Part shown: positions 8,440 to 17,297 of the stretch, one piece after another
Position numbering within the stretch: position 1 is the stretch's first letter
How the letters are laid out: every line of letters starts with the position of its first letter
Source: Bifidobacterium goeldii
Lineage (GTDB): Bacteria > Actinomycetota > Actinomycetes > Actinomycetales > Bifidobacteriaceae
DNA: 64,000 bases
Direction of reading: 5' to 3'
Assembly: GCF_003951095.1 (NCBI RefSeq)
Contig: NZ_QXGL01000007.1
Coordinates: forward strand, 1-64,000
Program-made: the position numbers and the translations under genes
Notes under the pieces: model-generated
The model's input: only the letters and a program-made list of their open reading frames with translations
The model's database searches: none
Told to the model about the DNA's origin: nothing

Positions 8440-11229
8440 TCAACGCTTGAGATCGTTGGCACAGCGCAGCACGTTCAGTGCCGTAAAGACGGCCGGATCG
8501 GCGATCGCCCCGGCTGCCGCCGAATCACATGCGATGTGCAACGTCACCGATTCGCCAGGCAGCAGACTGATCATGCCGCCATCCACGCGTGCGGACGGAT
8601 CGACTTTGTCAGCCATGCAGAACAGGTCACGCACATAGCCGTGCGCCGTAACAGTCAGATCGAAGACGCCAGCGGCCGGGTCCGCAGCCGGCGCGACGGT
8701 CGCTGTGAACGGCGTACGGTCGAGCTTCTGGTCGATGACCTCGGCGGGATCGTAGATGACGCGGGCGAAGTCGGCATTGTCGGCACTGGACGGGGTCGCG
8801 ACAAGCAGTTCGTTCGCTGGGTCCCCGAACGCGGCAACGTCGGCGGCGAGCGTCAGCGACAGCGTGCCAGGCTCACCGGCTGCGCCGACCGTCACATCGT
8901 CAAAGGTCTGCGATGCGAGCGTCTCTCCGGCAAGCGTCACGCGGCGCACAGTCCACGAGCCAGACCACGGCGCGAGCGTGTCGTTGACCAACACCAGTGC
9001 AAGATGATCGGACGCGGTCGGCTGGCCTTCCCAGCTGTGGTCGGCGCGGAACGGCTCGGACGTGCGCGGCTGGATCGTCGCGAAACGAGGCGCGAAGAAG
9101 TCACGCGAAGCGTACCACAACGGTTTGCGCTGGCCGTAATAGTCAACCGCGGCCCACGAGACGACCGGCCAGTCGTCGTTGAGCTGCCAGATCAGCGCGC
9201 CGGCGTTCACCGGCTCGAGCGAGCGCATGTGCGCGACGCCGAAGCGCAGCGCCTGTGCTTGCTGCAGCTGGCACGCCCAGTGCCAGTCCTCGATATCAGC
9301 CCAGCGGTCGGTCGGGATAAGCCAGCTGTGCTTGCCGTCGGCCGGCGTGCCGTTGACCACGTCGCCGTAGCTCACATCGTCAATGTCACCCGGCGTCAGG
9401 TGCCCGCGCATGCCGCGCGCGAGCTTGATATTGCCGCCGGACGCCTTCTGGTGTACGAGCATCTGCTTGCCGAACGGGTCGAGCTCGGCGTCGTGCACGA
9501 CGCGCGTGAGCGTGCTGAACGCAGGCGGCGCCTGATAGCCGAATTCGTCGGCGAAACGTGGCGTGTAGTCGGCGTAGTGACGGTAGTCGACGCGGTTCCA
9601 CACGTCCCAGATGTGCATCGTGCCGTCTCCGGACTTGTTCGCGTCAACGAACGGGGTGAAGCTCATCGGGGAGCTCGGCAGGTAGACGTGCGTCGGGTCG
9701 AGCTCGGCGAGCAGCTGCGGGAACAGTTCGCTGTAGTACCAGTCGCCCCACGCCTTTTCGCCGTAACCGTACTGGTTCGCCGGCTTGTCGTCGTCGGCCA
9801 GTGCCTGCTTGACGCCCCACCATTCGCTGTAGGCCACGTAGTTCTCGTTAGAACCGTTCCATACGATCAGGCTCGGGTGCGGAGCGAGACGGGTGATGTG
9901 CTCGCGCGCTTCGGCTTCGATTTCGGCGCGCGTAGCCGCGTCCTCGGGGTAGGCGGCGCAGGCGAGCATGAAGTCCTGCCAGACCATGATGCCGAGCTCG
10001 TCGGCCAGATCGTAGAAGTCGTCGGTTTCGTAGATGCTGCCGCCCCAGGCGCGCACCATGTTCGAGTTCGATTCAACAAGGTCCTTGAAGCGCTCCGCGT
10101 AGAACGCGCGGTCCGCGCGGGACAGAAACGCGTCGATCGGTACCCAGTTGTAGCCGCGCGCGTGCACGGGCACATCGTTGACGTAGATCTGGAACGGACG
10201 GCCGGTTTCGTCGGCGCGTGTGTCGACGCGGGTGGTGCGGAAGCCAACGCGACCAGACCATTCGGCCGAGCCGTCGCCGGCATTCGCAGCAGTACCGGCG
10301 GTGACAGTCACGTCATACAGCGGCTGTTCACCGTAGCCGATCGGCCACCACAGCTGCGCATTCGGCACAATCGTAGTGATCGTCGCCGTGTTGCGACCGT
10401 ATTCGACTTCGCCAGCAGCAGTGATCGGCGCAGCCAATCCCGGGCCGCTTACGGTCACGCTAACCGGCACGGGCTGCTGTCCCTTGTGCGCATCGCCGAC
10501 ACCCATTACGCGACCGTTGCCTTCGCGTTCGATCTCGACGGTGGTCTTCAGTACACCGGTCACAGAACCATCCGCCGCAGTGCCGCCCCCCGGCAGCACG
10601 TCGACCAGCGGACGCACGGCAGCGAAGCGCACGCCCGACCACGAGTCGATGCCGATTGCTTGCCAGATGCCGGCATTCGCCACGTCGATGCCCCAGTCCC
10701 AGCCGAACTGGTAGCTGGGCTTGCGCAGCTGGTTGAACGCGTGATGCTCAGTGTGCGGATAGTAGCCGAGCTCCTGTTCGCGGCGGTCGGATTCGCGCAC
10801 GGAGGAGGCGAACGTGACAGTAAGCGTGTTCGCGCCGTCGCGCAGCTGGCCGCGCGCATCCCAGCGATAGGAGCGGTGGTAGTTCTGCGCGAAGCCGACG
10901 AGCTGGCCGTTGAGCGATACAGTCGCGACCGTGTCCAATCCGTATGCGACCAGATCGTGGCGCGTATGACTATTCTCGTGCCATTCGAACGTCGTCTCAT
11001 ATTGCCAGTCGACGTCGCCGATCCACTGCTGACTGGTCTCGTTATCGCCGTCGAACGGCTCGGCGATGAGCCCAGCGTTGAGCAGGTCGAGCGTGACCTC
11101 GCCGGGAACAGTGGCCGGCACGCCGAGAGCGATTGCGGTACGCAGCTCGGCGGGCGCGACTTGCGGATTCAACGCGCGAACGGTCCAGCCTTCGTTGATC
11201 GGCGCGAACGTGTTCGGAGTGTGGGTCAT
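8440..11229 (-). CDS. GH2 beta-mannosidase
   Basis: A 929-residue intracellular exo-beta-mannosidase (no signal peptide). Domain order is an N-terminal jelly-roll sugar-binding domain (HAFNQLRKPSYQFGWDWG near residue 170 is typical of GH2 mannosidases), an Ig-like domain, a TIM barrel and C-terminal beta domains. The acid/base Glu is in WNGSNE near residue 460. The nucleophile Glu is in FADEFGYQ near 560. It would release mannose from the non-reducing end of beta-1,4-manno-oligosaccharides or from mannosyl-GlcNAc. The gene is 65 bases downstream of the importer ATPase on the same strand, so substrate uptake and hydrolysis are probably co-transcribed. Confidence 0.9.
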   Translation of the reverse strand: MTHTPNTFAPINEGWTVRALNPQVAPAELRTAIALGVPATVPGEVTLDLLNAGLIAEPFDGDNETSQQWIGDVDWQYETTFEWHENSHTRHDLVAYGLDTVATVSLNGQLVGFAQNYHRSYRWDARGQLRDGANTLTVTFASSVRESDRREQELGYYPHTEHHAFNQLRKPSYQFGWDWGIDVANAGIWQAIGIDSWSGVRFAAVRPLVDVLPGGGTAADGSVTGVLKTTVEIEREGNGRVMGVGDAHKGQQPVPVSVTVSGPGLAAPITAAGEVEYGRNTATITTIVPNAQLWWPIGYGEQPLYDVTVTAGTAANAGDGSAEWSGRVGFRTTRVDTRADETGRPFQIYVNDVPVHARGYNWVPIDAFLSRADRAFYAERFKDLVESNSNMVRAWGGSIYETDDFYDLADELGIMVWQDFMLACAAYPEDAATRAEIEAEAREHITRLAPHPSLIVWNGSNENYVAYSEWWGVKQALADDDKPANQYGYGEKAWGDWYYSELFPQLLAELDPTHVYLPSSPMSFTPFVDANKSGDGTMHIWDVWNRVDYRHYADYTPRFADEFGYQAPPAFSTLTRVVHDAELDPFGKQMLVHQKASGGNIKLARGMRGHLTPGDIDDVSYGDVVNGTPADGKHSWLIPTDRWADIEDWHWACQLQQAQALRFGVAHMRSLEPVNAGALIWQLNDDWPVVSWAAVDYYGQRKPLWYASRDFFAPRFATIQPRTSEPFRADHSWEGQPTASDHLALVLVNDTLAPWSGSWTVRRVTLAGETLASQTFDDVTVGAAGEPGTLSLTLAADVAAFGDPANELLVATPSSADNADFARVIYDPAEVIDQKLDRTPFTATVAPAADPAAGVFDLTVTAHGYVRDLFCMADKVDPSARVDGGMISLLPGESVTLHIACDSAAAGAIADPAVFTALNVLRCANDLKR

Positions 11230-11294
11230 GATTGCCGTACTTTCTGTATGGAATAAGTGTGTTGTGCGAATGGACGCGGTGCGCTATGCGCGCG

Positions 11295-12119
11295 TTATGC
11301 GGCGGTCCGCTGGGCCATAAGCTCCTTGAGCCTGCGTTCCGGATCGGGAGCAGCGCCGATGAGCGTTTTCGTGTATTCACTCTTCGGGTGGAGGATCACA
11401 TCGTCGGCTGGACCGCGTTCGACGATCTCGCCGGTGCGCATCACCATGATCTCGTCCGAAAAATGTCGTGCGGTGGCCATGTCGTGCGTGATGTAGAGCA
11501 CGCCGAGGTTTTCCTCGCGCTGCAGGCGGGCGAGCAGGTTCAGGACGCCGAGTCGGATGGACACGTCGAGCGCGGAGACCGGCTCGTCGGCGATGAGGAT
11601 GCTCGGCTCCGGGGCGAGCGCACGCGCGATGGCGACGCGCTGGCGCTGACCGCCGGACAGCTCGCCGGGCAAGCGCTTGGCGAAATCCTCGCCTGGAGTC
11701 AAGCGCACGCGGTCAAGCAGCTCAATCACGCGCTTGTGTACTTCGGCATTGCTCATGCCCGGGTGGTGAAGCTTCATCGGGCGAGCGATGTGGTGCTCGA
11801 CCGTGTGGAACGGGTTGAGCGAAGCGTACGGGTCCTGGAACACCATCTGCACGGTCTTGCGGAAGATGTGGTCCGCCTTGCGGCCGTGATGGTCCACCGG
11901 CTTGCCATCGATCAGGATCTGGCCTTCGGTTGGCACCTCAAGGCCGAGGATCATCTTTGCGATCGTCGACTTGCCGGAGCCGGACTGGCCGACCAGCGCG
12001 ACGGTTTTGCCGGATTCGAGCGTGAAGCTCGCGTGGCTGACGGCCGTGAACTTGGTGGTCTTTAGTCCTGAACGCAGGTCGAACTGCTTGGTGACATCCC
12101 TCAATTCAAGCGTGGTCAT
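11295..12119 (-). CDS. Opp/Dpp-type ABC transporter ATPase (OppF-like)
   Basis: A 274-residue ATP-binding subunit with Walker A GQSGSGKST (residues 36-44), signature LSGGQRQR and Walker B ILIADEPVSALD. The C-terminal extension is typical of oligopeptide/oligosaccharide ABC ATPases. I take the ATG at 12119, which has GGAG eight bases upstream. A GTG at 12128 would sit on that ribosome site. It forms a heterodimer with the preceding ATPase and energises the importer whose permeases and binding protein lie upstream. Last importer gene before the beta-mannosidase. Confidence 0.85.
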   Translation of the reverse strand: MTTLELRDVTKQFDLRSGLKTTKFTAVSHASFTLESGKTVALVGQSGSGKSTIAKMILGLEVPTEGQILIDGKPVDHHGRKADHIFRKTVQMVFQDPYASLNPFHTVEHHIARPMKLHHPGMSNAEVHKRVIELLDRVRLTPGEDFAKRLPGELSGGQRQRVAIARALAPEPSILIADEPVSALDVSIRLGVLNLLARLQREENLGVLYITHDMATARHFSDEIMVMRTGEIVERGPADDVILHPKSEYTKTLIGAAPDPERRLKELMAQRTAA

Positions 12120-12124
12120 AGCAT

Positions 12125-13081
12125 TCACTCCTTGGTGGCGAACGGCGACGTGCCTTCGGCCAGATCTTCAGAACCGGTGCGGATGAAGTCGCCGCGGTCG
12201 CCGGTCAGCGACGGGAAGCTGGACAGCAGTTTGGCCGTGTATTCCTGCTGCGGGTTGGTGTACAGGCTCATCGCGTCGTTCATTTCGATGATCTCGCCCT
12301 TGCGCATCACGGCGATGCGATCGGAAATTTCGAGCAACAGCGGCAGATCGTGCGTAATAAAGATCACCGCGAAGCCGAATTCGTCCTTCAGCCTGGTGAT
12401 CTCACGCAAGATTTCGCGCTGCACGACCACGTCGAGCGCGGTGGTCGGCTCATCCATGATCATCACCTGCGGGTCGAGCGCCATCGCCATCGCGATCATG
12501 ACGCGTTGGCGCATACCGCCGGACAGCTCGTGCGGGTAGGCGTTGAGGCGGTTGCGGTCCACGCCGACGCGTTCGAGCAGCTCACCGCACTTGTCGAGGC
12601 GCTCTTTGCGGCTCATGTCCGGGCGATGCGTGGTGAACACGTCGCCGAGCTGGTCCTTGATTTTCTTGACCGGGTTGAGCGAATTCATCGCGCCCTGGAA
12701 AACCATGGAGATCTTCTCCCAACGGAACATGCGCAGGTCATCGCCTTCGAGCGCGCGCACGTCGATCGGGTAGCCTTCGCGCGAGTTGAAGGACACGCGA
12801 CCTGACGTGATGACCGCCGGCGGCTTGAGCAGCCGGTTGATACCGTAGGCGAGTGTGGACTTGCCGCAGCCAGATTCGCCGGCCAGGCCGAGGACCTCAC
12901 CACGGCCGAGCTTCAAGTTGACGTGCTTGACAGCCTGCACAGTTTTCTCGGCGCGGTATTCGACGCAGAAGTCGTCAACTTCGAGTACCGGATCGGTTTC
13001 GTAGACGGGCGGCAGCACATTGGTCGGAATGTTCACCGACGCGGCGGAGCTGGCGGCGTTGCTATTCGTTGCGGTGGTCAT
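12125..13081 (-). CDS. Opp/Dpp-type ABC transporter ATPase (OppD-like)
   Basis: A 318-residue ATP-binding subunit. Walker A is GESGCGKST near residue 65, the signature is LSGGMRQR and Walker B is VMIMDEPTTALD. The first 20 or so residues are Ala/Asn/Ser-rich and probably flexible. The start at 13081 overlaps the stop of the upstream permease as ATGA, giving translational coupling. A longer frame to 13177 lies inside that permease and is not used. Partner of the OppF-like ATPase. Confidence 0.85.
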   Translation of the reverse strand: MTTATNSNAASSAASVNIPTNVLPPVYETDPVLEVDDFCVEYRAEKTVQAVKHVNLKLGRGEVLGLAGESGCGKSTLAYGINRLLKPPAVITSGRVSFNSREGYPIDVRALEGDDLRMFRWEKISMVFQGAMNSLNPVKKIKDQLGDVFTTHRPDMSRKERLDKCGELLERVGVDRNRLNAYPHELSGGMRQRVMIAMAMALDPQVMIMDEPTTALDVVVQREILREITRLKDEFGFAVIFITHDLPLLLEISDRIAVMRKGEIIEMNDAMSLYTNPQQEYTAKLLSSFPSLTGDRGDFIRTGSEDLAEGTSPFATKE

Positions 13082-14079
13082 GCGACTGCCTCCTTGGCTG
13101 CGACGGGTACTGGAACGGGCGACGGGGTGTATTCGGCGTCGGACTTGGCCTTGCCGGCCTTCTCCTCGAGCTTCCACTTCTTGATCTGGCTGCGGGTGGC
13201 GGCCTTGAGCTTCGGATTGACGATCTCATCGACCGAGAAGTTGATGAGCGCGAGCGCCGCACCGAACAGAGCGATGCACAGTCCCGGCGGGATGAACCAC
13301 CACCATGCGCCAAGAATCAACGCCATGCCGTTCTGCGCGTAGTAAAGCATGGTGCCCCACGTGTACGAGTCGGTCGCGCCGAGGCCGAGGTAGGACAGAC
13401 CAGCCTCGCCGAGGATGGCGGCGATGATCGCGCTCATGGCCTGCGAGGCGAGCAGCGGGATGAGGTTCGGGAAGATTTCGACGAACAGGATGCGCCACGG
13501 CTTTTCGCCGGCGACGCGGGCGGCGAGCACGTAGTCGCGGGAGCGCACCGACATCGTGAAGCCACGCAGAACTCGCGACGGGCCAGCCCACGAGGTCAAG
13601 GCGAGTACGCCAGCAACGAGCACGCTCGACTTATTCGGCATGTAGCTGGCGATGACGATCATGAGCGGCAGGCCGGGGATGACGAGCATCACGTTGGAGA
13701 GCAGGGAGAACGCTTCGTCGGTCGCGCCGCCCACGTAGGCGCCGAGGATGCCGAAGAAGCTGGAGAGCGCGACGGCAAGCACGCCGACGGTCAGGCCGAT
13801 GAACAGCGAGCCGCGGCAGGCGTAGGCGAGCTGGGCGAACACGTCCTGACCAGTTTGCGTGGTGCCGAGCCAGTGTTGTGCGCTCGGCGCGGTCATGCCG
13901 ACGTCGCTGACCTTGTTCGGGTCCTCAACGAAGAATGGCACGAAGATCGCGAACGCGGCGATGATAACGACGATGGTCAGGCCGACAGCCAGCTTCGGCG
14001 TCATCGGCGGGAGCATGGAGTCGGCACGCGACTTGCGCGGTTTGCGCTGCGCGTGTGCGGTACGAGTTGCGGTAGTCAT
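13078..14079 (-). CDS. Opp/Dpp-type ABC transporter permease (OppC-like)
   Basis: A 333-residue inner-membrane permease of the BPD_transp_1 class with a first membrane helix near residues 30-50, about five more downstream, and the cytoplasmic coupling loop containing ARVAGEKPWRILFVEIFPN (EAA motif region). OppC-type subunits carry an N-terminal extension, as here, and a periplasmic segment GTTQTGQDVFAQLAYACRGS that matches the family. The C-terminus runs about 50 residues past the last helix, rich in Lys and Ala. Works with the OppB-like subunit. Confidence 0.85.
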   Translation of the reverse strand: MTTATRTAHAQRKPRKSRADSMLPPMTPKLAVGLTIVVIIAAFAIFVPFFVEDPNKVSDVGMTAPSAQHWLGTTQTGQDVFAQLAYACRGSLFIGLTVGVLAVALSSFFGILGAYVGGATDEAFSLLSNVMLVIPGLPLMIVIASYMPNKSSVLVAGVLALTSWAGPSRVLRGFTMSVRSRDYVLAARVAGEKPWRILFVEIFPNLIPLLASQAMSAIIAAILGEAGLSYLGLGATDSYTWGTMLYYAQNGMALILGAWWWFIPPGLCIALFGAALALINFSVDEIVNPKLKAATRSQIKKWKLEEKAGKAKSDAEYTPSPVPVPVAAKEAVA

Positions 14080-14106
14080 TTCGATCAGTCCTTTCTCGAG
14101 CCCGAC

Positions 14107-15096
14107 TCAGCCTTGGGCGCGGGTGCGCGGGTCGATGAAGCCGTAGATCAGGTCCATGAACAGGTTGGCGCCGAGCACGGAGACCGTGATGATCATGAAG
14201 ATGCCTTGCATGAGCGCGTAATCGTTGTTCTGCACGGCGGTCAGCAGCGCGAAGCCGATGCCGGGGTAAGAGAATACGGATTCGGCGACGATCGAGCCGG
14301 CCACGACGAAGCCAAGCGAGATCGCGAAGCCGGAGATGGACGGCAGGATCGCGTTACGAGCCGCGTACGAGACCATGATCTTGCCGCGCGACAATCCTTT
14401 TGCCTCGGCGGTGAGGATGTAGTCCTCGGAAAGCGTGGCGACCATCATGTTACGCATGCCGAGCATCCAGCCACCGACCGACGAGAGCACGATGGTGATG
14501 GCCGGCAGCGTGCCGTACTTGATGACCGAGCCGATGAATGCCCAGTTCCAGCCCGGTTCGACGCTCCACACGTCGTAGCCGCCGAACAGCGGGAAGATCG
14601 GGTTCTTCAGGCCGAAGAAGTACAGCAGGATGAGTGCGAGCCAGAAGTACGGGATCGACTGCAGCAGCGTGGTGACGGGGATCAGGTTGTCAATCCACGA
14701 GCCGCGCTTCCAGCCGGCGAGCGTGCCGAGCAGCGTGCCGATGAGGAACGCGAGGATCGTGGAGATACCAACGAGGCCGACGGTCCACGGCAGAGTGCTG
14801 CCGATTACGGACGTCACCGAGTTAGGGAAGTACGTGACAGACACGCCAAGGTCGCCGCGGAAGATGTTGCCGAAGTAGTTGAGGTACTGCCTCCACATCG
14901 GCACGGACGAGTCGGAACCGAGCATCAGCTCGATCGCGTGGCGGGTGGCCGGGGTGACCTGGCCCTTCTGCGCGAGCTTGGAGATGAGCTGGTCGACAGG
15001 GTTGCCGGGCATGATGCGCGGCAGGAAGAAGTTGAGCGTGAGGGCCGCCCACAGGGCGATGGCGTAGAAGCCCAGTTTTCTCAGCACGTATTTCAT
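14107..15096 (-). CDS. Opp/Dpp-type ABC transporter permease (OppB-like)
   Basis: A 329-residue inner-membrane permease. It starts with a positively charged tail and a first helix (LGFYAIALWAALTLNFFLPR), followed by the PGNPVDQLISKLAQKG segment seen in OppB-like proteins. The coupling loop TAEAKGLSRGKIMVSYAARNAILP (around residues 230-255) is the EAA motif. Second gene of the importer operon, 31 bases after the binding-protein gene. Its best-known sugar-transporting relatives are the Thermotoga Opp-type mannoside and cellobiose importers. Confidence 0.85.
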   Translation of the reverse strand: MKYVLRKLGFYAIALWAALTLNFFLPRIMPGNPVDQLISKLAQKGQVTPATRHAIELMLGSDSSVPMWRQYLNYFGNIFRGDLGVSVTYFPNSVTSVIGSTLPWTVGLVGISTILAFLIGTLLGTLAGWKRGSWIDNLIPVTTLLQSIPYFWLALILLYFFGLKNPIFPLFGGYDVWSVEPGWNWAFIGSVIKYGTLPAITIVLSSVGGWMLGMRNMMVATLSEDYILTAEAKGLSRGKIMVSYAARNAILPSISGFAISLGFVVAGSIVAESVFSYPGIGFALLTAVQNNDYALMQGIFMIITVSVLGANLFMDLIYGFIDPRTRAQG

Positions 15097-15127
15097 GACT
15101 GTTCCTTCTCTGTGTCGTCTTCCGGCG

Positions 15128-16834
15128 TCACTGCTTCGGTTCGAGGTGTTGCAGAATGATGCCCATGTCCCATGCCTTCCATGCGGCGGGCAGCGCGTAC
15201 ATGTTGTCTTCGGTGGGCCAGCCGGTCACCTTGTCGGTGTTGAACTCGGTGAGCATCGAGTTGATGTAGACCGGGATGTACGGCACATCGTTGGCGATTT
15301 CCTGCTGGACGATCGCGTACTGCGCCTTGCGCGTGGATTCGTCCTCGGTGGCAGCTGCGGCTTCGATCGCCTCGTCAACCTTCGGGTTCGAATAACGCGC
15401 GTAGTTCTGGCCGCCGGAGGTCTCGCCAACCTTGACCATCTGCTCCGAGTGGTAGCGCGGGTTGTACGTGTAGTACGGGTCGGAGGTAACACCGAGGCCG
15501 AGCGAGTCGAGCGAGAGCTGGTAGTTGCCCTTCTGCTCGTTATCGTTCCACTGGTTCCAAGCCATCTGCGTGGGCACGATTTCGATACCGAGCGGCTTGA
15601 GCTGCTGCTTGAGCGTGTCGTTGATCAGAATGAAATCAGACCAGCCGGCGACAGTCTGGATCGTCATGCTCAGCTTTTCGCCATTCTTGTAGCGGTAGCC
15701 GTCCTTGCCCATCTTCCAGCCGGCGTCCTCAAGGATCTGCTTGGCCTTATCGGCATTGCCGGTTTCAGGCGTGTACTTGAGGTTGCTGTCGGCGATCCAC
15801 TTCGTGTCACGGTCAGGCATGAGCATGGTCGGCGAGCTGGGTGCGCCCGCCCCCGCGCCCGCGAGTTTGTTGAGCTGGGTGCGATTCATGCCGTAGTAGA
15901 TGGCTTGACGCACAGCCGTATCGGTCTGCGGCCCTTCGCATCCGGCGTCCGTATTTGAGCAGGTCATGACGACGGTGGTCAGTCGCGGCGTGTTCACTGC
16001 TGCGATACGCGGATAGTTTTCGAGCAGCATCTTGTAGCTGGGGATGTAGGCGCTCATCCAGTCGACCTGACCGGCCATAAGCGTGCTAGTGGCCGCGGAG
16101 GCGTCGTTGAGGGCGATGTAACGCACGCCGTCGATCTTCGGAGATCCACCCCAGTAGTCCTTGAACGCCTTGAAGCTGTAGGACTGGTTGGTGAACTTGC
16201 TGAGCTTGAACGAGCCGGTGCCGATCGGATTCGAATTGGTGTAGTTCATCGGATCCTTGACATTCTTCCAGATGTGTTCGGGCACGATGGCCTGTCCACC
16301 GAGGATGCCGCCTTCCTGCATATATGCGCCTTCGAACTCTTCCGGCTTATCGCCTTTATTGAAGATGATCTTGACGTGATTGTCGTCGATGACCTCGGCG
16401 GTGGCGGCCGTTCCGTTGGTGTTGAGGGCCGGGGTGTTGTGGATGAGGTTGAACGTGAAGGCCACGTCGCGGGCGGAGAACGGTTCGCCGTCCTGCCATT
16501 TGACGCCTTCGCGCGTGGTGATGGTCATTTCGGAGCCGTCTTTGTTCCACTTGTAGCCGGTGGCGAGCATCGGCTTCGGGTCTTCGTCGGAGGCGAGGTT
16601 GTACCAGTAGAGCGTCTCGTAGATCACGCCCAGCGTGGGGCCGAGGGCCGTGGGCGAGAACGGGTTGAAGTTCTCGTTGAATGTGCCGGTGGTGCCGTTG
16701 AAGATGCTCACTACCGTGCCGTCGGCGGCCGTGCTTGACGAGTTTCCGCCGCATGCCGCGACGGACATCAGAGAGGCGAATGCTGCCACTGCGGCGATAG
16801 CCCGGCGCAGGGTTTTCCTCACTTTCGACGTCAT
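15128..16834 (-). CDS. Substrate-binding lipoprotein of the Opp-type importer (SBP_bac_5)
   Basis: A 568-residue lipoprotein. The signal peptide has Lys/Arg at residues 4-10, a hydrophobic core and the lipobox MSVAAC, so Cys at about residue 28 is lipidated. The rest is the SBP_bac_5 fold with the N-terminal family pattern DEDPKPMLATGYKWNKDG and MTITTREGVKWQDGEPFSARDVAF. Although the fold is shared with peptide-binding proteins, location beside GH2, GH1 and acetylesterase genes indicates an oligosaccharide ligand. Start ATG at 16834 has GAAAGGA upstream; the longer frame crosses the promoter. First gene of the operon and preceded by two operators. Confidence 0.85.
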   Translation of the reverse strand: MTSKVRKTLRRAIAAVAAFASLMSVAACGGNSSSTAADGTVVSIFNGTTGTFNENFNPFSPTALGPTLGVIYETLYWYNLASDEDPKPMLATGYKWNKDGSEMTITTREGVKWQDGEPFSARDVAFTFNLIHNTPALNTNGTAATAEVIDDNHVKIIFNKGDKPEEFEGAYMQEGGILGGQAIVPEHIWKNVKDPMNYTNSNPIGTGSFKLSKFTNQSYSFKAFKDYWGGSPKIDGVRYIALNDASAATSTLMAGQVDWMSAYIPSYKMLLENYPRIAAVNTPRLTTVVMTCSNTDAGCEGPQTDTAVRQAIYYGMNRTQLNKLAGAGAGAPSSPTMLMPDRDTKWIADSNLKYTPETGNADKAKQILEDAGWKMGKDGYRYKNGEKLSMTIQTVAGWSDFILINDTLKQQLKPLGIEIVPTQMAWNQWNDNEQKGNYQLSLDSLGLGVTSDPYYTYNPRYHSEQMVKVGETSGGQNYARYSNPKVDEAIEAAAATEDESTRKAQYAIVQQEIANDVPYIPVYINSMLTEFNTDKVTGWPTEDNMYALPAAWKAWDMGIILQHLEPKQ

Positions 16835-16950
16835 CGTCAATCCTTTCGAATACTTGGTCTGTTGTGGCGTCGGCTTCCGCGCCGACGACTCCCCTCGGTT
16901 CGCCGTCCGTAATCGGCGGTCGTACTGCTTTGTGACTGCCATCAATCAAC

Positions 16951-17000
16951 TTAACCGGTTGAGCAATGTCACTATATCACAGCTTTACTCAACCGGTTAA
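16951..17000 (-). promoter_or_regulatory. Importer operon promoter with two LacI-type operators
   Basis: TTAACCGGTTGA at 16951-16962 and TCAACCGGTTAA at 16989-17000 are near-perfect palindromes with centres 38 bases apart. On the minus strand a -35 TTAACC (16995-17000) and -10 TATAGT (16971-16976) are 18 bases apart. One operator therefore covers the -35 and the other lies just past the start site, a layout suited to repression by a LacI tetramer or two dimers. This accounts for most of the gene-free stretch 16835-17297 together with the GH1 terminator. Confidence 0.6.
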
Positions 17001-17167
17001 GTTAGTTCATTTTCGGCGTGTCGCACCCAAACGTCAGCGCTTTGCTAACACCGGAAACCCGGCATGCACCTGCGTTACGCCTTATTCTGGGCCTTGTGAA
17101 GGTCTCGATTTCTCCTTGAATCAGCCATATCCCAGCAATCCATCGGCGCACACGACCAGATCAGCAG

Positions 17168-17246
17168 CAAAAAAACGGGCGCGCACACGACCAGATATCA
17201 CTTCATCTCAATAGACAATGCAGTATCCCGTCGTGCGCACGCCCGT
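17168..17246 (-). terminator. Long-stem terminator after the GH1 gene
   Basis: On the minus strand, 17-base arms (17230-17246 and 17175-17191, 15 of 17 paired) enclose a 38-base loop and are followed by seven T. The distal arm contains GCGCACACGACCAGAT, which is also repeated directly at 17146-17161. Confidence 0.7.
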
Positions 17247-17297
17247 CACAACCGACCACCCGGCATCTATATCAGTATGCCGATGCGCTTGTACCCC

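Noticed and set aside
8536-11256. Long open frame (906 codons) opposite the beta-mannosidase gene
   Set aside because: Composition is Arg/Val-rich without any recognisable domain. The opposite strand encodes a well-conserved GH2 enzyme with catalytic residues in place, so this is a codon-bias shadow.
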